Source of the DNA: Bacteroidales bacterium UBA6192
Lineage (GTDB): Bacteria > Bacteroidota > Bacteroidia > Bacteroidales > F082
Direction of reading: 5' to 3'
Length of the DNA: 10,762 nucleotides
Assembly (NCBI GenBank): GCA_002422725.1
Contig: DITE01000042.1
Coordinates: forward strand, 1 to 10,762
The notes under the pieces are model-generated. The model saw only the letters and a program-made list of their open reading frames with translations. It was not told where the DNA came from and did no database searches. The position numbers and the translations under genes were made by a program. Shown one piece after another: positions 1 to 6,429 of this stretch. Position 1 is the first letter of the stretch. The number at the start of each line of letters is the position of its first letter.

Positions 1-462
1 ATTGATTACACCCCATATCTTGCTGACTCAGTCAACTCCTTTGTGTGGGCTGTTGCGATGAACTCCGACAGAAAATTCCAGCCATTGCTTTCGGAGGAAA
101 CAAAATACTTGTTTGAGCGCAGCAATTACTTTCCAAAAGTATATCGCAGAATTTTTCATGAAAACAATAGTAGTTTATTTAGATTAAAACCCATTTCTTT
201 AACAACTCCCCCATTTTTAGGCCATTACGATTATCTTGATGTCACGCAAGATTATGTGGATGTAATACAGTTACAATATGAACAGGTCAGCCCGGATACA
301 TTGTTATACCTGACCGTGCTGAACGACAAAAAGTGGAGGGCTGTTGATTTTGCTATCAGTGCGGATAATCAGTTTGTTTTTAACAACATAGCAAGCAATA
401 TTACTCTCCGGCCTGCTATTTTAAATCAGGATCATTTTATTTTTCCGGATGAAATGAAGTAA
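1..462 (+). CDS. C-terminal part of a protein of uncertain family, possibly transglutaminase-like (5' partial)
   Basis: The frame is open from base 1 (it reads I-D-Y-T-P-Y...) to a TAA stop at 460-462, so the gene starts outside the window. The in-frame GTG at 43 is only an internal codon. The visible 153 residues have no membrane segment and no T9SS sorting domain. The last 90 or so residues look like a small beta-sandwich: a YLDVTQDYVDV stretch, then LYLTVLNDKKW, then a segment rich in beta-prone residues ending IFPDEMK. From memory, this order (DVT..Y, then a 'YL.VFN...W.PI' strand, then a YLP-type strand near the C-terminus) resembles the domain that follows the transglutaminase core in Bacteroidetes transglutaminase-like proteins. 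The catalytic Cys-His-Asp region would lie upstream and cannot be checked, so the family is a tentative inference. That this is a real coding end is well supported by the open frame and normal composition. Confidence 0.6.
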   Translation: MDYTPYLADSVNSFVWAVAMNSDRKFQPLLSEETKYLFERSNYFPKVYRRIFHENNSSLFRLKPISLTTPPFLGHYDYLDVTQDYVDVIQLQYEQVSPDTLLYLTVLNDKKWRAVDFAISADNQFVFNNIASNITLRPAILNQDHFIFPDEMK

Positions 463-521
463 ATCAGGATTGCAATTTCCCTACCAGGTAGCGCTAAATT
501 TGCACTGAAGAAATCAAAATG

Positions 522-537
522 GCGCATTACAATGCGC
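522..537 (+). terminator. Small GC-rich hairpin downstream of the left-edge gene (weak terminator candidate)
   Basis: GCGCAT and ATGCGC form a perfect 6-bp stem around a TACA loop, 59 bases after the stop at 462. The DNA after it (ATATTTAAACC) has no proper T tract, so it could be a weak or factor-assisted end of transcription, or nothing. Confidence 0.2.
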
Positions 538-584
538 ATATTTAAACCATAAACTTTTCTCGAATTACCGTAAACTTAAATAAG

Positions 585-615
585 CTTGAAGAATTGCTCA
601 AAGGTGTTATCTTTG
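585..615 (+). promoter_or_regulatory. Bacteroidetes-type promoter for the two secreted-protein genes
   Basis: TATCTTTG at 608-615 matches the Bacteroidetes -7 consensus TAnnTTTG exactly. CTTG at 585-588 matches the -33 element TTTG at three of four bases, and the spacer between them is 19 bases, the usual distance. Transcription would start near 621-623, giving a leader of about 135 bases before the ATG at 758. It is the only site in the 463-757 gap that I found matching both boxes. The transcript would contain the palindrome at 677-701. Confidence 0.55.
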
Positions 616-676
616 TTACTTAGGTTTCATCCAGCACCCGTGTTAATATATGTTAAATAAATTCATAATTTCTTTG

Positions 677-701
677 TTGCAGGTTTTAATAAAACCTGTA
701 A
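677..701 (+). repeat. Near-perfect palindrome in the leader of the secreted-protein operon
   Basis: CAGGTTTTA (680-688) and TAAAACCTG (690-698) are perfect inverted 9-base arms around a single A. The symmetry continues to TTGCAGGTTTTA / TAAAACCTGTAA (677-688 / 690-701) with one mismatch, which in RNA would be a G-U pair. The centre lies 69 bases before the start codon at 758 and downstream of the predicted transcription start. It could be a repressor operator of the roadblock type or an mRNA hairpin. No T tract follows, so it is not an intrinsic terminator. Confidence 0.5.
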
Positions 702-757
702 CTTAGTGCCACCATTTTAGCGCAAAAGCAAAAGAAACACAATCAAAATTACATGAT

Positions 758-3685
758 ATGAAAAAAGGATTTTTACCCTTAGGTTATCTACTGGCAACCA
801 TACTTTTAGCTACTGTATTGATCAGTTCGACAAGTCCTGAAGTCAGCAAAAGATATGTTCCGCGCAACAATGATTTACCTGCTTCAAGTGATTATTTAAA
901 CATTCTGAGAGCTAATCAACATAGTGGAACAATTAACCCTTCGGATGTTTTCAAGGCAAAAAACGAGGCCAGTCTGCTTGGAAATAGTCGCGAGTCGAAT
1001 GAAACACTCAACTGGGTTTCACTTGGGCCGGACAACTTTGGAGGCAAAACCAAAGCCATCATCTTTGACAACAAAGATGCCAGTGCAAATACAATTCTTG
1101 CAGGTAGTTCGGGCGGTGGCTTATTCATGTCGTCCAATCAGGGCACAACATGGTCACATGTTGCCAATACAAGTATGCAGGTAAGCTGTATGGTTCAACT
1201 GCAGAATGGTGATATTTACGTTGGGACAGGCGATGGTTTTGGAACTCAGAAATATACTATTTTCGGAGATTTGGGATATGTAACAGGGCTCATGGGGCAA
1301 GGCATTTTTAAATCATCTGACGGAGTTAATTTTACACTCATCGAAAGCACCAAACCCGAAGCAAACAACAATTTATCCCCATGGGCTTTTGTCAATAAAA
1401 TGGCAGCTCACAACGATAAGATTTATGCAGCAACCAATGGAGGACTAAGATACAGTGAAGATGGCGGCAACTCATGGTCATTTGTTCAGGACACGGACGG
1501 GAATTTGCTAAACAAAAATGCCACCGATGTCAATGTTGGTACAGATGGAACTGTTATCGCTTCTGTTGACAACAAATGTTACATTTCTAAAGATGGAGCA
1601 TCCAATGGATTTGTGAATAAATCAACCGATGAAGAAACAACACTACCCTCTGCAGCAGTAACACGTATTGAAGTTGCCATTGCCCCATCCGACGCCAACG
1701 TCATGTATGCCGGACTTGTAAACACACTTGGTAACCATATTGGAATCTACCGGTCAATTGACAAAGGTGAAACCTGGGAGGTTATCCTTCCGGCAACCAA
1801 CTCGGTTAACATTTATCAGCTCAAAGGAAATTACAACAACCATATTACTGTTTTCCCAAATGATCCATACAGAATTATCATTGGTGGTGAAGATTTGTGG
1901 GAAGGCAGGCGTGTTGTTGAAGGTGGATTTTATTCCTGGGATGGAAAATCAACTGGTTTCCTGAATGAATTTTTCTCTGAGTATGTACATTTTGGACAAC
2001 AAGACCTTACCTTTATTCCAAATCAGGATAATGCATTCTTTGTAGCAACCGATGGAGGTGTTCATCAAGGTGTTGCCAATGGTTCAGACTATATCTTTGA
2101 AACCTCAAACCGCAATCTTATTTCTACGCAGTTTTACACCATCGCTCCATCAGGAATCGAAAACAAAGTGATAGGCGGCGCTCAGGATCATGGTTCAATT
2201 TTTATCTCTTCAACCGGAAACACTGTAAAACAAGGTGTTGAGCTTTGGTTTCAGGGAGGGTTTGTTCCAAATGGTCATGGTGGTTCGTGTGCTGTTTCAA
2301 CTATCAATCCCGACGCTATTGTACTCAGCTCCACAGCAGGCCAGATGAGAAGATCTGAAGATATGGCATTTACCACTTCGACACAATTCCTTGGTGGAAA
2401 CATGGGCAATACCCAGGCATTTAAAACACCCATTGTACTCTGGGAAAGCTTTACGGATCAAAATAGCCGCGACTCTGTGATGTTCCATGCCAGAAAGAAC
2501 TACGCCCCCGGCTCAACATTAAAAGTGAAGAGCAACAATTTTAAACATCCTTTTTATTATGATTTACCTGCTAATCTGGGCATTGCTGAGGGTGACTCCA
2601 TGCTTGTAAAAGACATTGTTGCGTCAAAACTTTTCATTGCTGTTGCCAACAAGTTGTTCATGACAAAAGAATTTCTGGTTTTCAGCAAAACTCCTGAATG
2701 GTTTGAACTGGCCAATACATCGGTTGGTTATTCAGGAATTCCGCAATCAATCGCCTTTAGCAAAGATGCCAACCATGTTTTCGTTGGCATGCGTAACGGT
2801 AAATTATTCAGGGTTTCCAACATCGCTTTAGCCTACAATTTTGCAAGAGCTGATGTGAGTAGTCCGGATTGTATTGTAGCGACCAAAGAAATGGTGATCA
2901 ACTTACCCGGCACAAGTACTCCGCTTTCTCAGGCCATCACATCCGTGTATGTTGATCCAACCAATGCCAATAACGTAGTATTAACTGCTGGCAATTATGG
3001 AAATGATCATTATGTGTATATGAGCAACAATGCCTTAGCAGCCAATCCGGTATTTGTCAGCAAACAAGGTAATCTTCCAAAAATGCCTGTTTACTCCTCT
3101 CTGATCGAAATGTCTGATCCTTCAAAAGTTATGATTGGAACAGAATTTGGTGTTTTCATGACCGACAACATCAACGCACAGTCACCTTCATGGTATGCTG
3201 ATCAGGGTGATATGGGTGCTGTTCCGGTGTTTGAACTAAAACAGCAACTGATCAATAAACCTTCTGATACTGTTCAATTTATCAATGTCGACACCCTTGT
3301 TACATTCTACCCTGGCACCAATAATTTTGGGATTGTTTATGCCGCTACTTTTGGTCGCGGACTCTATCGTTGCAATAATTTCAGAAAGCCTGTTGGAATT
3401 GAGGAATCACCAATATCCGGTAATTCCGGTTCAAAATCGCTGTCTATCTATCCGAATCCTGTTAGTGTTTCGGCCAATATCGAATTTATTGCATCCGACA
3501 ATTCTCCTGTTCATTACAACATCTATGATCTCAGCGGTAAACTAATCCAATCAGCTTCTGTTGCCTCCAATGGTGCAGGAAAACAATCATTGACTATTCA
3601 GACTGAGAACCTCAATAAGGGGTCATATATTATTACGATTCAGACTGGTAATAAAGTTTCAACAGGTAAATTTCTTAAATATTAA
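758..3685 (+). CDS. Secreted Asp-box (BNR/sortilin-type) beta-propeller protein with T9SS sorting domain
   Basis: This is a 975-residue exported protein. Residues 1 to about 25 are a signal peptide (MKKGF, then a hydrophobic run LLATILLATVLI). Asp-box motifs (S-x-D-x-G-x-x-W), which mark turns of sialidase/sortilin/GH74-like propellers, occur at 125-132 (SSNQGTTW, Asn for Asp), 233-240 (SEDGGNSW) and 333-340 (SIDKGETW), with a degenerate copy near 186-192. Other family hallmarks are IYVGTGDG (153-160), ATDGGV (430-435), GGAQDHGS (473-480, like the GG-QDNG turn of these proteins) and a last strand ATFGRGLYRC before the linker. Residues 896-975 form a T9SS type A sorting domain beginning SIYPNP, with NIYDLSGKLI and ending TGKFLKY. 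By family the mature protein is carried across the outer membrane by T9SS. An enzymatic role cannot be read from the sequence: similar proteins include glycosidases, peptidase-associated modules and structural adhesins. It shares an operon with the gene at 3733. Confidence 0.9.
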   Translation: MKKGFLPLGYLLATILLATVLISSTSPEVSKRYVPRNNDLPASSDYLNILRANQHSGTINPSDVFKAKNEASLLGNSRESNETLNWVSLGPDNFGGKTKAIIFDNKDASANTILAGSSGGGLFMSSNQGTTWSHVANTSMQVSCMVQLQNGDIYVGTGDGFGTQKYTIFGDLGYVTGLMGQGIFKSSDGVNFTLIESTKPEANNNLSPWAFVNKMAAHNDKIYAATNGGLRYSEDGGNSWSFVQDTDGNLLNKNATDVNVGTDGTVIASVDNKCYISKDGASNGFVNKSTDEETTLPSAAVTRIEVAIAPSDANVMYAGLVNTLGNHIGIYRSIDKGETWEVILPATNSVNIYQLKGNYNNHITVFPNDPYRIIIGGEDLWEGRRVVEGGFYSWDGKSTGFLNEFFSEYVHFGQQDLTFIPNQDNAFFVATDGGVHQGVANGSDYIFETSNRNLISTQFYTIAPSGIENKVIGGAQDHGSIFISSTGNTVKQGVELWFQGGFVPNGHGGSCAVSTINPDAIVLSSTAGQMRRSEDMAFTTSTQFLGGNMGNTQAFKTPIVLWESFTDQNSRDSVMFHARKNYAPGSTLKVKSNNFKHPFYYDLPANLGIAEGDSMLVKDIVASKLFIAVANKLFMTKEFLVFSKTPEWFELANTSVGYSGIPQSIAFSKDANHVFVGMRNGKLFRVSNIALAYNFARADVSSPDCIVATKEMVINLPGTSTPLSQAITSVYVDPTNANNVVLTAGNYGNDHYVYMSNNALAANPVFVSKQGNLPKMPVYSSLIEMSDPSKVMIGTEFGVFMTDNINAQSPSWYADQGDMGAVPVFELKQQLINKPSDTVQFINVDTLVTFYPGTNNFGIVYAATFGRGLYRCNNFRKPVGIEESPISGNSGSKSLSIYPNPVSVSANIEFIASDNSPVHYNIYDLSGKLIQSASVASNGAGKQSLTIQTENLNKGSYIITIQTGNKVSTGKFLKY

Positions 3686-3732
3686 CGCTGTATTATAGGA
3701 TGAAAAATCATAACCTACAAAAATCAATCATT

Positions 3733-6012
3733 ATGAAAAAGATATTCTTGTCCGTGACAATCCTATTTATGCTGAGTTTAGTTTCCTTTGCTCAAAGCCG
3801 GATATACACACCGGAACTATTTGCCCCTGCTGATCTGGCTATTGAACAAACACCAGATGTTTTGCTCGATTGGCTGGCCGTTACAGGTGAAGGCACCGAA
3901 ATACTGTATGATGTCCAACTATCTGATAATATTGAGTTCAACAACGCAATTTTGTTCACAGGTGTGAATGTAACATCCTTAAGGATGAGCGAATTGCTTT
4001 TTGGAAACATTTACTATTGGAGAGTCAGAGCCAAGGATGATTTGGGAACCAGTGACTGGTCAGCCGCATGGTCATTTACAGTCATCTCGACTGTTTTAAT
4101 TGAGACGCCGACAAATTTGGCAATTGTAAACCCCGATGTGACAATCAAATGGAAAAATCTTACCGGAATATCAGGATATGATATTCAGGTTGATACCGCC
4201 TATAGTTGGGCAGTAATAAATGGAATAGCTACCGGCAAAATAAATGATGTTTTTCAAATAGACGAAAACCATGTTTGGTTTGTTGGCGATAACGGACTGA
4301 TATTGCAAAAGCTAAATAATGAATGGAATTCAATCACCGGGGTTGCTACGGGAAATTTGTTTGACGTTTTCTTTATTGATAACGAAAATGGATGGATTGT
4401 TGGCGATGGCGGCAACATTTATTATTACAATGGTATTGAATTTACTGAACAGGAAAGCGGATTAAGTACTGCTTTGAACGGTGTGTTTTTTACTGATGTA
4501 AACAATGGATTTGCAGTTGGAAACGGTGGGAAAATTATACATTACGATGGCGAAAACTGGGCACCAATGACAGTTAGTCTGACGGTAGACTTATTATCTA
4601 TTCATGGAAATGGGACAAACAATATATGGGCTGTTGGCAAAGCAGGGAATTATGCTCGTTTTGACGGCACAGTTTGGACCTCAGGCATCTTTACAGCCCG
4701 CGACATGAATGATGTTTGGGTAACTCCATCAGGAAAAGTTTGGGTTGCAGCAAAAGCAGGAAGAATTTTATCCTATAGTAATAGTACATGGTCAGAGCAA
4801 ATGGTTGGCAGCCCTCCACGCGATTTGCAGGGGGTTTGTTTCCTGAATGACCTGAACGGTTATATTGTAGGGAACAATGGTACTCTGTTGTATTTTAATG
4901 GAGTAATCTGGCAAACATTAGCAAGCGGTACAACGGAAAACCTCAATGGAATATACCTTCGCAACGCCGAAACCGGATACATTGCAGGAAATGCAGGCAC
5001 GATCATCAAATATCAGGGCGAAGGATTTAATAGCCCTTATCTTCATAGTTATTCAACTCCCGGTGATATCCTTGAGTTCAAACTGGCCAACCTATTGTTT
5101 GGTCAGGCACACTATTTTAGGATCAGGGCAAAACACGCCACCGATATCAGTGATTGGTCGCCAGCAAGCTCTTTTAAAGTTATAGACAAGCCTACTTTAT
5201 CTTCACCTGCCAACAATGCCACAAATATTTCGCTGGACACCTTAGTTAAATGGCAGGCAATTTCCGGAGTTGCCAAATACTCCATTCAGCTATCTGAAGA
5301 TGCAGAGTTTTCCAATCCGAGGCTATTTGAATCAACAATCAATGAATATCGTTTCGACGAACTGGTCTTTTCCAAAGATTATTTCTGGAGAGTAAATGCA
5401 CGTCATGCAGTAGATATTTCAGACTGGTCAGATGCCCGGAAATTTTCAACTGCAAACAGCGTTACACTGACAAGTCCATCCAACGGTGCTACCAATGTAA
5501 GCCGCCTTCCCCGCTACGAATGGCAGCACATTAAAGGAACAGAGAAGTACTTGGTTCAGCATGGCAAAGACAATACCTTTGCAGTAACTACATCTGACAT
5601 TGTAACAGAGGCTTTTTACCAAACTCTTTATCTCCTCGACAAAGAAACCACTTACTATTGGAGGGTTAAAGCTATTCAAGGCCTCGATTCGACAAATTGG
5701 AGCCAGGTTAGAAACTTCATCACCGAAGGTGAAACTTCTGTTGGTGAATCAAATCGGGAAGACAGTTTCACTGTTTACCCAAATCCAGGTACTGGTATTT
5801 TCCTGGTCAGTATCAACGGGCTGCAATCCAACGATTTCAAAATTGAAGTGTATAATCTCACAGGCAGCAAGGTTTTCGAACAAGTGTATCAGGTGATGAA
5901 TAACCAGAAAAATGTTAACAGTATTGACCTGAAGCTTCTGCGCAAGGGGATGTACCTGCTGCGGTTGAACGAAGGAAGTAATATTTACACCAAGCGAATT
6001 GTTATAGAATAG
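3733..6012 (+). CDS. Secreted multidomain protein: four fibronectin-III-like repeats, one split by a seven-bladed propeller, plus T9SS sorting domain
   Basis: The protein has 759 residues from the ATG at 3733. An in-frame ATG at 3700 would add 11 residues, but the later start gives a standard signal peptide (MKKIFLSVTILFMLSLVSFAQ is residues 1-21). Fibronectin-III-like domains lie at about 25-118, 121-158 plus 432-483, 487-573 and 576-665. Each shows a core Trp (47, 140, 507, 597), a Y-x-[IV]-Q strand, a [YH][YF][WF]R[VI] strand (from 94, 460, 550, 641) and an S/T-D/N-W-S signature (107, 473, 563, 654). Residues 159-431 form a seven-repeat propeller inserted in the second domain. Residues 679-759 are a T9SS type A domain with YPNP at 682-685. 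Such fibronectin plus propeller architectures suggest binding or scaffolding at the cell surface rather than catalysis, but that is inference. The gene follows 758-3685 by 47 bases with no promoter between, and is closed by the terminator at 6040-6072. Confidence 0.9.
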   Translation: MKKIFLSVTILFMLSLVSFAQSRIYTPELFAPADLAIEQTPDVLLDWLAVTGEGTEILYDVQLSDNIEFNNAILFTGVNVTSLRMSELLFGNIYYWRVRAKDDLGTSDWSAAWSFTVISTVLIETPTNLAIVNPDVTIKWKNLTGISGYDIQVDTAYSWAVINGIATGKINDVFQIDENHVWFVGDNGLILQKLNNEWNSITGVATGNLFDVFFIDNENGWIVGDGGNIYYYNGIEFTEQESGLSTALNGVFFTDVNNGFAVGNGGKIIHYDGENWAPMTVSLTVDLLSIHGNGTNNIWAVGKAGNYARFDGTVWTSGIFTARDMNDVWVTPSGKVWVAAKAGRILSYSNSTWSEQMVGSPPRDLQGVCFLNDLNGYIVGNNGTLLYFNGVIWQTLASGTTENLNGIYLRNAETGYIAGNAGTIIKYQGEGFNSPYLHSYSTPGDILEFKLANLLFGQAHYFRIRAKHATDISDWSPASSFKVIDKPTLSSPANNATNISLDTLVKWQAISGVAKYSIQLSEDAEFSNPRLFESTINEYRFDELVFSKDYFWRVNARHAVDISDWSDARKFSTANSVTLTSPSNGATNVSRLPRYEWQHIKGTEKYLVQHGKDNTFAVTTSDIVTEAFYQTLYLLDKETTYYWRVKAIQGLDSTNWSQVRNFITEGETSVGESNREDSFTVYPNPGTGIFLVSINGLQSNDFKIEVYNLTGSKVFEQVYQVMNNQKNVNSIDLKLLRKGMYLLRLNEGSNIYTKRIVIE
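4207..5025 (+). repeat. Seven coding repeats of about 117 bases (39 residues): one complete beta-propeller inside a fibronectin-like domain
   Basis: Within the protein starting at 3733, an aromatic residue recurs at 159, 198, 237, 276, 315, 353, 393 and 432, a spacing of 39, 39, 39, 39, 38, 40 and 39. Each unit reads roughly: Trp, then a short loop, L-x-x-V-x-F, then G-[WFY]-x-V-G-x-x-G-x-I-x-x-Y-x-G. This resembles Ycf48/BNR-like propeller blades. The total is 273 residues, 7 x 39. The first piece (W-A-V-I-N-G-I-A-T-G) looks like the outer strand and loop that other units have after their Trp, while the last unit lacks its own outer strand. This is the arrangement of a propeller closed by a strand from its N-terminal end. 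The DNA copies have diverged, so this is an old expansion. Confidence 0.8.
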
Positions 6013-6039
6013 TGACGCACATAACTAGTTTATTTCAAC

Positions 6040-6072
6040 AAGGCTGCTTCGAATAAGCAGCCTTTTTTTTTT
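6040..6072 (+). terminator. Intrinsic terminator after the secreted-protein operon
   Basis: AAGGCTGCTT (6040-6049 with the outer A) pairs with AAGCAGCCTT (6055-6064) as a perfect 10-bp stem around the 5-base loop CGAAT. A run of ten T (6063-6072) follows immediately. It starts 28 bases after the stop codon at 6012 and is a textbook Rho-independent terminator on the plus strand. Confidence 0.9.
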
Positions 6073-6429
6073 GACAATTAGCTTTTAGTTCGACTTTGAT
6101 TGAGTGCATGGCAAGGTCCATATGTGCAATTTATTCGAATCAGGATAAACCATTATTAGGTTACACGATAAAGAAGCAATCCTTGATAATTTATCTGGGT
6201 CAACTCCACCAAAGAAATTTTTATCAGAATTGCACACTATCTGATTCAAAATTTGAATGGATAACATACTAAAATCCCTGACTAAATCAGGGATTCAAAT
6301 AACAATTACTTTTACACTGATTCGTTCGCAACAGCATTTCATGTCCTAACCAGGCGTGATGAGCAAAGGATAATGGGAATGGAAACTTAAAAGGGAATAT
6401 TGACGATAAATTTTCTCTGAGAAATGCGG
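6073..6429. other. Convergent intergenic region without a convincing gene
   Basis: This stretch lies between the terminator of the plus-strand operon and the 3' end of the minus-strand operon, so neither side needs a promoter here. It is AT-rich. Visible structure: GTGCAATT (6124-6131) with AATTGCAC (6228-6235), GAATCAG (6137-6143) with CTGATTC (6241-6247), a palindrome ATTCAAA-A-TTTGAAT (6244-6258), and the hairpin at 6273-6295. A 60-codon open frame on the minus strand (6267-6085) has no recognisable family feature and I do not call it a gene. Confidence 0.6.
6271..6295 (-). terminator. Probable terminator of the minus-strand two-gene unit
   Basis: On the minus strand, AATCCCTGA (6295-6287) pairs perfectly with TCAGGGATT (6281-6273) around a 5-base loop, and the stem runs into a short T stretch (GGGATTTTAG). 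It lies about 135 bases beyond the stop codon of the gene ending at 6430. The stem is good but the T tract is only four bases, so termination may be partial. Confidence 0.45.

Noticed and set aside
43..45. GTG as the start of the left-edge gene
   Set aside because: The frame is open to base 1 without a stop, so the gene is more simply 5' partial.
3700..3702. ATG at 3700 as the start of the second secreted protein
   Set aside because: It is possible, but the ATG 33 bases later begins a compact, standard signal peptide; the extra 11 polar residues add nothing recognisable.
758..6012. Whether the protein repeats reflect a recent DNA tandem duplication or a CRISPR-like array
   Set aside because: The repeats are visible only at protein level; the DNA copies are well diverged and lie in frame inside genes.
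6085..6267. 60-codon open frame on the minus strand in the convergent gap
   Set aside because: It shows no family motif, signal peptide or ribosome site, and it overlaps the inverted repeats. It is most likely a chance frame.
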